Shown piece after piece: positions 7,404 through 14,991 of a stretch of 21,014 nucleotides of DNA. The notes under the pieces were generated by a model. The model saw only the letters and a program-made list of their open reading frames with translations, was not told the DNA's origin and searched no databases. Both the position numbers and the translations under genes were made by a program. The first letter of the stretch is position 1. Each line of letters opens with the position of its first letter. Source of the DNA: Verrucomicrobiota bacterium (GTDB lineage: Bacteria > Verrucomicrobiota > Verrucomicrobiia > Opitutales > Opitutaceae); NCBI GenBank assembly GCA_023426435.1, contig JAFAAS010000184.1, forward strand, positions 1 to 21,014, written 5' to 3'.

Positions 7404-10400
7404 ATGGTCCACTTGCCCACAATGCCACGCCGCACTTGGCTGGAGCGTTCGTCGCTGGCAATCGCGATCCTGCTCATCGGGGTGGGCGTCACCGTGCTGA
7501 TGGGGTGGTGGCTGCGAGCCGATGCGCTCATCCAACCGCTTGGCGCCGGCGTCGCCATCAAGGCCAACGACGCCCTGTGTGTCCTGTTGCTCGGCGTCGT
7601 GTTTCTCGGGATCGAACTCGGTATCGTCGGCGTCGCCTGGATCGCCTTGTTCCCCGCCGCCATCGCCGCCCTTTCGCTCGCGGAGAACATCTTCAACGTC
7701 AACTTGCTCATCGACGAGCTGCTCGTCACCGACCACCTGCTCGCCGAGACCGCCGACCCGGGCCGCATGTCGGCCATGTCGTCCGCCTGTATTCTTCTCG
7801 TGTCGTTCGTGCTCGCCTGGCGCAGCTTCCCTCACGGCGCGCGTGCCCGACTTTTCGCCGAGGCCGTGGTGAGCTCCATCACCGCATCCGCCGGCTTCTC
7901 CACGCTTCTCGGCTACGCCGCCAGCCTCCCCGCCGTCTATCGCTGGGGGACCAACACCGCCACTTCCCCCGTCAGCGCCGCCGCCCTCCTGGTCGTCGGC
8001 CTCGCACTCCTTCTCCTCGCGTGGCGCGACACCATGAAGGCCGAGGGCGGCCCCCCGTCCTGGTCGCCGATGCCCGCCGTGGTCGGCTGTCTCACGCTCA
8101 CGATCATTCTCTGGATCGGTCTCCGCGAACGCGAAACCGCTGTCCTCGCCACCAAGACGCAGACGGCGATGGAATCCCTCGCCAACACCATCCAATACGA
8201 GTTCGCCGCCCAGGCCGCCTCCATCGAACGTCTCGCGCGTATCTGGTCCGGCGTCGCCCCCAACGCCCAAGCCATCTGGGAAGCCGACGCCCGCGAACGC
8301 TGGAACGATTCCGCGCGCGATATCGGCTGCGTCTCCATCGCCGTCGTCAATTCCGACTTCCGCACCATCTGGGCCTTCCCCCCCGAGGAGGAAACCACCT
8401 CGGCTTCGTTCGACCATTCCCAGGACCCCATCCGCAGCCAGGCCCTCGAACGCGCCCGCAACAATCGCGCCCCCAACATCTCCGGCACCATCGACGTCGG
8501 TCTCCACGGCAAGGGCGTCGCGATCTATTCGCCCATCACGCGCGCCGGCCAGCCCGCCGGTTTCGTCGCCGGCGAATACGTTTACCGCCCGTTCTTCGCC
8601 CGCCTCGTCAACGACTACAAGCTTCGCTCCGACTACATCGTCGATATCCGCGTCGGCAACGAATCCGTCCTCGAATCCACCGATCCGTCCGGCCAGGGGC
8701 GCGATGCCGGCCTCACCGTCGAACGCGCCTACACCATCTTCGACCGGCGTATCCGACTTTCACTTACGCCTTCCGCCGAAGCCCTGAAACAGGAGCGGCG
8801 CTTCCTCCCCGAGCTCGCGCTCGGCGCCGGCTTCGGCATCACGCTCCTTCTCGGCCTCAGCGTTCACCTCGCCCGCAGCGCCCGCGCCGGCCAGCGCGCC
8901 GCCGAACTTTCCAACCTCAACCTCCAGGCCGAAAACGAAGAACGCCGCCGCGTCGAGGCCCGCCTCAAGATCTCCGACGAGCGTCTCCGCCTCGCGCTCG
9001 ACTCCACCCAGATCGGCATCTTCGAGTGGAACGTCGCCGCCGGCCACTTCTACTACAGCCCGGGTCTCTGGGCCATGCTCGGCTACGATCACGGTCGCAT
9101 GCCCGCCACCGTCGAGGCCTGGCAATCGCTCATCCATCCCGACGATCTCCCGCTCTACCGCCGCCGCGTCGAATCCCAGCTCGGCGGCATCGCTTCGTTC
9201 ATCGAACCCGAATACCGCGTTCGCGCCAAAACCGGCGAATACCGCTGGGTTTACACCCGCTCCAAAACCGTCGCCGCCTCCGCCGCCGGCAAGCCCACGC
9301 GCATCATCGGCACCGTCCAAGACATCACCGCCCGCCGCGAAGCCGAACAAGCCCTCCGCGAATCCCAGGCCGAAACCCGCAAGCTCTCCCTCGTCGCCTC
9401 GAAAACCGACAACCCCGTCCTTATCGCCTCCCCCAACGGCACCATCGAGTGGGTCAACGAGAGCTTCACCCGCGTGATGGAATACTCGCTCGACGAGGTC
9501 GTCGGCAAATCGCCCGCCGACTTCATGCACGGGCCCGACACCGACCCCGCCATCGTCAAACGTATCCGTCTCGCCATGACGGAGGGTCAGGGTCTCTCCA
9601 CCGACGTCGTCAACTACTCCAAATCCGGTCGCAAATACCACCTGCGCCTCGAGATCCAGCCGATCCGCAACGAAACCGGCCAGCTCCAGAATTTCATCGC
9701 GATCGAAACCGACATCACCGCGCGCGTCGAAACCGAGCAAATGCTCCGCCGCGCCAAGATCGAGGCGGACGACGCCTCCCGCGCGAAATCCGAATTCCTC
9801 GCGTCCATGTCCCACGAAATTCGCACACCCATGAACGGCGTCATCGGCATGACGTCCCTCCTCATGGAGACGCCGCTCAACCCCGAGCAGCGCGATTTCG
9901 TCAACACCATCCGCACCTCCGGCGAAGCCCTTCTCACGATCATCAACGACATCCTCGATTTCTCCAAAATCGAGTCCGGCAAGATGGAGCTCGAACACAT
10001 GCCGTTCGAACTCGCCGTCTGCATCGAGGAAGCCCTCGACCTCTTCGCCCTCCAGGCCTCCGCCAAGAAGCTCGAGATCGTTTACCACATCGAGCCCGAT
10101 ATCCCCGCATGGATCATGGGCGACATCACCCGCCTGCGTCAGGTCATCGTCAATCTCGTCAACAACGCCGTTAAATTCACTCCGAGCGGCAGCATCTCCA
10201 TCGAGGTCAAACGCCTCTCCCCCGCCCCTTCCTCGAATTCGCGCTTCATGCTCGAATTCACCGTTCACGACACCGGCATCGGCATCCCGAAAGACCGCCT
10301 CGATCGTCTCTTCAAAGCCTTCAGCCAGGTCGACTCTTCCACCACCCGCAAATACGGCGGCACCGGCCTCGGCCTCGCCATCTCTCAACGCCTCTCCATC

Positions 10401-11348
10401 CTCATGGGAGGCGGCATCCGCGTCGAAAGCGTCGCCGGCCAGGGTTCCTCCTTCATCTTCACCATCGCCGCCGAAGCCGCCGCACTCAAAGCCGATCCCG
10501 TTCATCCGCCCGGCCTCGAAACCCTCCGCAACGCCGTCGTCCTCTGCGTCGAGGATCACCCGACCACCCGGCGCCGTCTCCGCACCACCTTCGACCAACT
10601 CGGCGCCCACTGCCATTTCGCTGCCAACGCCCGCGAAGCCGCCGCCCTCGATCGCGAACTTCCTTCACCTCCGCGGCTCCTCATCGTCGACGGCGACGAA
10701 ACCGAGGGCTCCTCTCCCATCGACGCGCTGCTTCACCTCAAGGTCCCGCGGCTCCTCATGCTTCCGTTCGGCCAAACCCCGCCCGCCGCACCCGGCGACG
10801 GCCAGCCGTTCACCACAATCTTCAAGCCTTTCAAAAACGCCTCGCTGCTCCACTCGCTCGCCTTCCTCTTCAATCCCGCCGGCGTCGCCACCGTCAGCTC
10901 CCACACCGCCAGCGGCCTCACGCGTCGTCTCTCCGAGGACTTCCCGCTCGATGTCCTTCTCGCCGAGGACAACACCGTCAACCAAAAGGTCGCCCTCCGT
11001 TTCCTCGACCGTCTCGGCTACCGCGCCGACGCCGTCGGCAACGGTCTCGAGGCCATCACGACCCTCGAAACGCGCCGCTACCACCTCGTGCTGATGGACC
11101 TTCAGATGCCGGAAATGGACGGACTCGAAGCCAGCCGCCAGATCCGCGCCCGCCTCCCCGCCGACCGCCAGCCCAAGATCGTCGCGCTCACTGCCAACGC
11201 CATGCAGGGCGACCGCGAACGCTGCCTCGAGGCCGGCATGGACGACTACATCTCGAAACCCGTGAAGCTTCACGAAATCGAAGCCGCCATCCGCCGCCTT
11301 TTCTCCAAAGCCGAGTCCACCGTCACCCCACCCGAATTCATCGGCTAA
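7404..11348 (+). CDS. hybrid sensor histidine kinase with CHASE-like, PAS, PAS and two receivers
   Basis: This 1314-residue membrane sensor kinase phosphorylates its own receiver. The order is: N-terminal block of about six to seven membrane segments (about 15-238); an extracytoplasmic CHASE-like domain (about 240-465, including YSPITRAGQPAGFVAGEYVY); a membrane segment (about 468-490); a short coiled coil; PAS (about 526-645, with GYDH and HPDD); PAS (about 663-775); HisKA with SMSHEIRTPMNG and phospho-acceptor His804; HATPase with N-box Asn921, DTGIGIP and GGTGLGLAI; receiver 1 (about 1044-1155, Asp1096, Lys1141) lacking the usual MP after the Asp; receiver 2 (about 1183-1300) canonical with LMDLQMP, Asp1232 and Lys1285. 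No HPt domain is present, so a separate phosphotransfer partner is expected. The ATG at 7422 (residue 7, MPRRTW) is an alternative start. No cognate regulator is adjacent. Confidence 0.93.
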   Translation: MVHLPTMPRRTWLERSSLAIAILLIGVGVTVLMGWWLRADALIQPLGAGVAIKANDALCVLLLGVVFLGIELGIVGVAWIALFPAAIAALSLAENIFNVNLLIDELLVTDHLLAETADPGRMSAMSSACILLVSFVLAWRSFPHGARARLFAEAVVSSITASAGFSTLLGYAASLPAVYRWGTNTATSPVSAAALLVVGLALLLLAWRDTMKAEGGPPSWSPMPAVVGCLTLTIILWIGLRERETAVLATKTQTAMESLANTIQYEFAAQAASIERLARIWSGVAPNAQAIWEADARERWNDSARDIGCVSIAVVNSDFRTIWAFPPEEETTSASFDHSQDPIRSQALERARNNRAPNISGTIDVGLHGKGVAIYSPITRAGQPAGFVAGEYVYRPFFARLVNDYKLRSDYIVDIRVGNESVLESTDPSGQGRDAGLTVERAYTIFDRRIRLSLTPSAEALKQERRFLPELALGAGFGITLLLGLSVHLARSARAGQRAAELSNLNLQAENEERRRVEARLKISDERLRLALDSTQIGIFEWNVAAGHFYYSPGLWAMLGYDHGRMPATVEAWQSLIHPDDLPLYRRRVESQLGGIASFIEPEYRVRAKTGEYRWVYTRSKTVAASAAGKPTRIIGTVQDITARREAEQALRESQAETRKLSLVASKTDNPVLIASPNGTIEWVNESFTRVMEYSLDEVVGKSPADFMHGPDTDPAIVKRIRLAMTEGQGLSTDVVNYSKSGRKYHLRLEIQPIRNETGQLQNFIAIETDITARVETEQMLRRAKIEADDASRAKSEFLASMSHEIRTPMNGVIGMTSLLMETPLNPEQRDFVNTIRTSGEALLTIINDILDFSKIESGKMELEHMPFELAVCIEEALDLFALQASAKKLEIVYHIEPDIPAWIMGDITRLRQVIVNLVNNAVKFTPSGSISIEVKRLSPAPSSNSRFMLEFTVHDTGIGIPKDRLDRLFKAFSQVDSSTTRKYGGTGLGLAISQRLSILMGGGIRVESVAGQGSSFIFTIAAEAAALKADPVHPPGLETLRNAVVLCVEDHPTTRRRLRTTFDQLGAHCHFAANAREAAALDRELPSPPRLLIVDGDETEGSSPIDALLHLKVPRLLMLPFGQTPPAAPGDGQPFTTIFKPFKNASLLHSLAFLFNPAGVATVSSHTASGLTRRLSEDFPLDVLLAEDNTVNQKVALRFLDRLGYRADAVGNGLEAITTLETRRYHLVLMDLQMPEMDGLEASRQIRARLPADRQPKIVALTANAMQGDRERCLEAGMDDYISKPVKLHEIEAAIRRLFSKAESTVTPPEFIG

Positions 11349-11368
11349 CCCGTCGGGAGCAAGGTGGA

Positions 11369-11387
11369 GCCCGACGTCCCGTCGGGC
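11369..11387 (+). terminator. candidate terminator hairpin after the hybrid kinase
   Basis: A perfect 7-bp stem (GCCCGAC with GTCGGGC) closes a 5-base GTCCC loop, 20 bases after the kinase stop. The following TGTTGG is only weakly T-rich, so intrinsic termination is uncertain. An upstream GTCGGG (11352-11357) can pair with 11370-11375 instead, giving two mutually exclusive folds. Confidence 0.45.
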
Positions 11388-11429
11388 TGTTGGCCACGCA
11401 ACGTCCCGATTCGCACCCGAACCGCCCCC

Positions 11430-11453
11430 CGCGTCCTTTCGCGTGCTCCGCGA
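11430..11453 (+). repeat. short degenerate 10-base repeat
   Basis: CGCGTCCTTT followed by CGCGTGCTCC and CGCGAG places CGCG-type words exactly 10 bases apart. It resembles the arrays at 13033-13058 and 13137-13174 in word and period but is only about two and a half units long. Confidence 0.35.
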
Positions 11454-11493
11454 GAGCCTGGTGCTTTTCGATAAGATTATAGCCGCGCCCTTC

Positions 11494-11577
11494 TGTCATT
11501 CTGAGCGAAGCGAAGAATCCACGTGTGCGCCCGCGTGCGATTGTCGCCCTGGATTTTTCGCTTCGCTCAGAATGACA
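11494..11577. repeat. palindromic dispersed element with 28-bp arms
   Basis: Arms at 11494-11521 and 11550-11577 are inverted copies with a single mismatch. The left arm begins TGTCATTCTGAGCGAAGCGA and the right arm ends with its complement. The 28-base spacer is GC-rich. This arm sequence is a well-known intergenic palindrome scattered through many bacterial genomes (its translation gives CHSERSEES). It is REP-like or MITE-like in form, carries no transposase, and may fold into a long hairpin in RNA between the two genes. Confidence 0.85.
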
Positions 11578-11685
11578 AGCGGGTCGTATGTGTATCCCTA
11601 CACCGGGTCGGCCACAGTTCTATTTGAAAGGCCCTAACTCCCAACCCCAATAGCGGTTCCTCCCCGCTCCCTTGTCTTTCCTCAC

Positions 11686-13074
11686 ATGCGCCTCAGCGCG
11701 CACGTGATGCTCACCCTCCAAACCCCTCCGCCTCCCCACGCGCCCACGCCCGCTCTCACCGGCAGCATCCGCGACTTCCTCGCCACGCGCGGCCCCACAC
11801 TCTCCGCCCGCGCCTCCGCTTTCTCCTCCTGGCTCCACGAACGCATCGCCTTCGGCGGTTTTCCTTTCTCCAAAAAACTTCTCCGTCCACCCGCCGCGAC
11901 CACGTCCCTTCGACTCGCCGATGGCTCCGTCGCCGTCGGCCTGAACTTCGCGTCCCAGGACTACCTCAACCTCTCCTCGCACCCTTACATCCACCAAGCC
12001 GTCCTCGACGCCCTTCAACGTTTCGGCCCCCACAGCGGCGGCGCGCCGGTCCTCGCCGGAGCCATCGATCTTTCCTCCGAGCTCGAATCCGCACTCGCTC
12101 AACACCTCGGCCTCTCCTCCGCCGTCCTTTGCCCCACCGGCTGGGCCGCCGGCTACGGCGCAATCCGCGCACTCGTCCGCGACACCGATCACGTCGTCAT
12201 CGACCAACTCGCCCACAACTGCCTCCACGAGGGCGCAGCCGCCTCGACCCGCAATCTCCACCTTCATCGCCATCTCGACCTCGATCACGTCCGCCTGAAA
12301 CTCGCCTCCATCCGCGCCCGCGATCGCGCCAACGTCATTCTCGTCATCACCGAGGGACTGTTCTCGATGGACGCCGATACGCCCGACCTCGCCGGCTTCA
12401 TCGCGCTGTGCCGCCAGTTCAACGCCTCCCTTCTCGTCGATGTCGCACACGATCTCGGCAGCACCGGCCCCCGCGGCACCGGCAGCATCGGCGCCCAAAA
12501 TCTCCTCGGCCAAGTCGACTTCGTCGTCGGCAGCTTCTCCAAAACTTTCGCCACCAACGGCGGCTTCATCGCCACCCGCGATCCCGCTCTCGGCGATTTC
12601 CTCCGCTACCTGGCGCCAACAACAACCTTCAGCAGCGCCCTTGCTCCACCCCAGGTCGCCACCGCTCTCGCCGCCCTCCAGCTCATCCGTTCCAACGAAG
12701 GCGATCGACGCCGCGCCGCACTCCTCAACGCCGCCCAAGCCCTCCGCTCCGCATTGTCCGCCCACGAGCTCTCGGTCCTCGGACACGCCTCCCCCATCGT
12801 TCCCGTTCTCGTCGGTCGCGACGACGTCGCGCGCCTCGCCGCCCGCACCCTCTCGTCCGCCGGCATCCTCGCCAACCTCATCGAATACCCCGCCGTCTCC
12901 CGTGCCACCGCTCGCTTCCGTCTCCAGGTCATGAGCGACCACACCCCCGCCGCCTGCACCGCCGCCGCTCACCACATCGCCCACGCCATCGCCACCGCCC
13001 GTTCGCCCGAGTCCGTAACATTTCGTGGATACGGCGAAGCGCGCGAAGACACGCGAAACTCAGATCAAAAGTAA
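11686..13074 (+). CDS. PLP-dependent alpha-oxoamine synthase-family enzyme (BioF/KBL/SPT-like)
   Basis: This 462-residue fold-type I PLP enzyme is cytoplasmic. The family joins an acyl-CoA (or acyl carrier) to an amino acid with loss of CO2, or cleaves 2-amino-3-ketobutyrate. Seen: NFASQDYLNL (about 88-97), the glycine-rich SGGAPVLAG stretch, DQLAHNCLHEG, VDVAHDLGSTGPRGTGS (Asp252 and His255 for PLP binding) and GSFSKTFATNGGF with Lys286 as the Schiff-base lysine. It is longer than the usual 390-400 residues, with about 50 extra N-terminal residues and a C-terminal tail. The last about 15 residues (GYGEAREDTRNSDQK) are encoded by a 10-base repeat array and look acquired. The start at 11686 or 11707 is uncertain. 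No biotin, threonine or sphingolipid genes are nearby, so the substrate is undecided. Confidence 0.82.
   Translation: MRLSAHVMLTLQTPPPPHAPTPALTGSIRDFLATRGPTLSARASAFSSWLHERIAFGGFPFSKKLLRPPAATTSLRLADGSVAVGLNFASQDYLNLSSHPYIHQAVLDALQRFGPHSGGAPVLAGAIDLSSELESALAQHLGLSSAVLCPTGWAAGYGAIRALVRDTDHVVIDQLAHNCLHEGAAASTRNLHLHRHLDLDHVRLKLASIRARDRANVILVITEGLFSMDADTPDLAGFIALCRQFNASLLVDVAHDLGSTGPRGTGSIGAQNLLGQVDFVVGSFSKTFATNGGFIATRDPALGDFLRYLAPTTTFSSALAPPQVATALAALQLIRSNEGDRRRAALLNAAQALRSALSAHELSVLGHASPIVPVLVGRDDVARLAARTLSSAGILANLIEYPAVSRATARFRLQVMSDHTPAACTAAAHHIAHAIATARSPESVTFRGYGEAREDTRNSDQK
13033..13058 (-). repeat. 10-base repeat array, inverted copy, inside the 3' end of the oxoamine synthase gene
   Basis: CGAA words occur at 13035, 13044 and 13054. 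Read on the - strand this gives TTTCGCGTGT, CTTCGCGCGC, TTCGCC, the same word and period as the + strand array at 13137-13174. It encodes the final residues of the upstream protein in frame, so the stop codon lies beyond the repeat. Confidence 0.5.
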
Positions 13075-13136
13075 CGATACCGGGAGGCCTGATGACGCTC
13101 ACTCGTTGGCAAAGGATCTTGCCGCTTGAAAACTGC

Positions 13137-13174
13137 CTTCGCCCTTTCGCGCCGTTTCGCGCCCTTCGCGGTTG
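13137..13174 (+). repeat. 10-base repeat array
   Basis: TTTCGCGCCG (13145-13154), TTTCGCGCCC (13155-13164) and TTCGCGGTTG (13165-13174) are spaced exactly 10 bases apart, with a weaker CTTCGC just before. With the inverted copy at 13033-13058 it brackets 78 bases and could form a long imperfect hairpin. Confidence 0.55.
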
Positions 13175-13197
13175 ATATCATGGATAGGCCTCAGCCG

Positions 13198-13223
13198 ATG
13201 GAGGCGCGGTGCCCCCACCGCGC
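13198..13223 (+). repeat. 26-base hairpin repeat, copy 1
   Basis: The unit is ATGGAGGC followed by a perfect 8-bp stem (GCGCGGTG with CACCGCGC) and a four-base CCCC loop. It matches copy 2 at 14992-15017 in 25 of 26 bases, the one difference being in the loop. GGAGG (13200-13204) is 4 bases before a GTG (13209) that is in frame with the sigma factor. The GTG lies inside the stem. Confidence 0.8.
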
Positions 13224-13388
13224 GATTCCGTTCCCCAAAAAAACTTCGCCCTCAGACTAGCGGCTTCTCCGCCCTCACCTGTCATTCACCTCGAAATGCC
13301 CTCACCGGCTCCAGCTCTTCTTTCCGCCCGTCCCGCAGAACCGCCTTTGCACGGTCTCCACCCTCCCACTATGCCATCGACTGTCATC

Positions 13389-13982
13389 ATGGCAGACCAG
13401 GAGCCTCGCCAGTCGGAATTCGCCCGCCTCTATCGCGCCACGCTCGCTCCGCTGCGCCGCTACCTCACGCGTTTTCTCGGCGATCCCGATGAAGCCCAGG
13501 ACATCGCCCACGACGCCTATCTTCGCGTTTACAACGCCGAATCCCGACAACCCATCGAAAAACCCCAAGCCCTCCTGTTCACCACCGCTCGCAATCTCGC
13601 GATCAACCGTCTCCACCGCCGCAACCGCTCTCCCGTCTCCTTCGATTCCGCTCCATCCGAACTCGCCGCATCCCAATCTCCGGGCGTCGTCAACCAGGTC
13701 ATCGCCCGCCAGGAGCTCCAAGCCCTCGAACAAGCCATCGCCGAACTCCCGCCCGGCTGCCGCGCCGTTCTCCTTCTCCGCAAGGTCGAGATGCTCTCGC
13801 ACCAGGAAATCGCCACGCGTCTCGGCATCGCCATCAGCACCGTCGAAAAACAACACGCCCGCGCCCTCCGCCTCCTCAAAGCCGCCCTCGCCAACCGCTC
13901 TGAATCCGTAGCGCCAAGCGCCTGCGAACCGAATTCGCCCCGCGCCACCTCCCCCCGCCACAGCCCGGAGGCCCGCCCATGA
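13389..13982 (+). CDS. ECF-type RNA polymerase sigma factor, FecI-like
   Basis: From the chosen ATG this is a 197-residue sigma-70 family protein with only regions 2 and 4. Region 2 is seen in FARLYRATLAPLRRYLTRFL followed by GDPDEAQDIAHDAYLRVY and TTARNLAINRLHRR. Region 4 is seen in LEQAIAELPPGCRAVLLLRK followed by SHQEIATRLGIAISTVEKQHARALRLL, the helix-turn-helix for -35 recognition. The tail is Pro/Ser-rich. The frame is open upstream to a GTG at 13209, and there is another ATG at 13371. I chose 13389 because homology-like sequence begins just after it, but no ribosome-binding site marks any of these. It overlaps the next gene by 4 bases (ATGA), implying translational coupling with its FecR regulator. 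It is expected to direct transcription of the downstream receptor gene or itself. Confidence 0.88.
   Translation: MADQEPRQSEFARLYRATLAPLRRYLTRFLGDPDEAQDIAHDAYLRVYNAESRQPIEKPQALLFTTARNLAINRLHRRNRSPVSFDSAPSELAASQSPGVVNQVIARQELQALEQAIAELPPGCRAVLLLRKVEMLSHQEIATRLGIAISTVEKQHARALRLLKAALANRSESVAPSACEPNSPRATSPRHSPEARP
13967..13971 (+). promoter_or_regulatory. ribosome-binding site of the FecR gene
   Basis: GGAGG lies 7 bases before the ATG at 13979, inside the last codons of the sigma factor gene. It is one of the few strong Shine-Dalgarno matches in the window and fixes the FecR start within the ATGA overlap. Confidence 0.7.
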
Positions 13983-14971
13983 ACCCTTCCCCCTCCTTCG
14001 ATCCTTCCGCCGACGAACGCGCCGCCCTCTGGGCCGCCCGCCTCGACGGCTCTTCTCTTTCCACTGCAGACCGCACCGAACTCGACGCCTGGCTGGCCGA
14101 AAACCCCGCCCACCGCGCCCTCCTCTCGCAATACTGCCAATTCTCTGCCGACCTCGAGCAACAACTGCCCGCCCTCGTCCAATCGGGCGCCGTGTCGATG
14201 CCCGCGATCGCATCGCCCGCCTGCCCACCGAGGTCGCGGTGGCGCGCGCTCTGGGTCGGCGGAGTTCTCGGCGCCGCCGCCGCCATCGCGCTTTCTTTCC
14301 ACTTCACCCAACCTCGCTCCGACTCGCACAACCTCGCCACCGCCGTCGCGCAACGCCACGCCCTCACCCTCTCCGACGGTTCTCAACTCGAGCTCAACGC
14401 TCACACCACGTTGCGCGTCGACTTCGATCGCCACGAGCGCCGCGTCCGCCTCGCCCAGGGCCAGGCGTTCTTCACCGTCGCCAAAGACACCGCTCGCCCG
14501 TTCATCGTCGAAACTCCCGCCGGTTCCATCCGCGTCACGGGCACGCGCTTCGATGTTCATACCGACGCCGCGTCATCCTTCGAGGTCACCGTCCTCGACG
14601 GCTCCGTCCAGGTGCGCGCCGGCGCCTCCCACGCCCCCGTCGCCCTCACCGCCCGCGACCACTTCTCCGCGCGAGGCGAACAACTTTCCGTCACTTCGCT
14701 CTCTCCGGCCGCACTCGCCGATCGACTGGCTTGGCGCGATGGCCGCGTTGTCTTCGCCGACACTCCGCTGCGCGACGCCCTCGCTCACTTCGCCCGCCAT
14801 CACGGCCGCAAAATCACCGCCGCCCCCGCCATCGCCGACCTCCGCATCGGCGGCCGCTTCAACCTCGACGACCTCGAAGGTTTCTTCACCGCGCTCGAAT
14901 CGATCCATCCCGTCCAAATTCTCAGCGATCGCGACGGCTCCATCCAGGTCACCGCCCGCCCCGCCGCGTGA
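13979..14971 (+). CDS. FecR-like transmembrane anti-sigma regulator
   Basis: The protein has 330 residues. The N-terminal cytoplasmic part (about 12-50, ALWAARLDGSSLSTADRTEL then WLAENPAHRALL) matches the DUF4880 anti-sigma region. One membrane segment follows (about 90-108). The periplasmic FecR domain (about 120-215) shows LSDGSQLELNAHTTL, VRLAQGQAFFTVAKD, PFIVETPAGSIRVTGTRFDV and TVLDGSVQV. The C-terminal part (about 250-328, with FADTPLRDALAHFARHHGRK and FTALESIHPVQI) resembles the STN/DUF4974 fold that contacts the receptor signalling domain. In the family, the N-terminus binds the sigma factor and the C-terminus senses the loaded TonB receptor. Gene order sigma-fecR-receptor agrees. The stop is only 31 bases before the receptor start, so the three genes likely form one operon. 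Confidence 0.9.
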   Translation: MNPSPSFDPSADERAALWAARLDGSSLSTADRTELDAWLAENPAHRALLSQYCQFSADLEQQLPALVQSGAVSMPAIASPACPPRSRWRALWVGGVLGAAAAIALSFHFTQPRSDSHNLATAVAQRHALTLSDGSQLELNAHTTLRVDFDRHERRVRLAQGQAFFTVAKDTARPFIVETPAGSIRVTGTRFDVHTDAASSFEVTVLDGSVQVRAGASHAPVALTARDHFSARGEQLSVTSLSPAALADRLAWRDGRVVFADTPLRDALAHFARHHGRKITAAPAIADLRIGGRFNLDDLEGFFTALESIHPVQILSDRDGSIQVTARPAA

Positions 14972-14991
14972 TTTCACCTGACTCTTCCTTC

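Larger units (their letters stand above)
11349..11685. other. 337-base gene-free stretch with structured repeats
   Basis: This gap between the kinase and the oxoamine synthase contains the hairpin at 11369-11387, a short 10-base repeat at 11430-11453 and the large palindromic element at 11494-11577. I see no credible coding sequence. The only open frame of note (11443-11637) runs through the palindromic element and translates its two arms as CHSERSEES and FFASLRMT, the usual artefact of this repeat. No convincing promoter for the downstream gene was found. Confidence 0.7.
13075..13388. other. 314-base gap before the sigma factor, repeat-rich
   Basis: It contains the 10-base array (13137-13174) and the first copy of the 26-base hairpin repeat (13198-13223). 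From 13209 on, the frame of the sigma factor is already open, so part of this region could be translated as an N-terminal extension, but the extension is Pro/Ala-rich and unlike the sigma-70 family. No convincing housekeeping or ECF-type promoter was recognised. Confidence 0.55.

Noticed and set aside
11443..11637. 64-residue open frame in the kinase-synthase gap
   Set aside because: It is a translation of the palindromic element (CHSERSEES and FFASLRMT), a known false gene call.
13126..13181. Possible promoter elements (TTGAAA at 13126, TATCAT at 13176) before the sigma factor
   Set aside because: The boxes are not at workable spacing from each other, and no ECF-type pair could be recognised.
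13209..13388. 60-residue N-terminal extension of the sigma factor
   Set aside because: Pro/Ala/Ser-rich and unlike sigma-70 family N-termini. Kept only as an alternative start because of the repeat-borne GGAGG and GTG.
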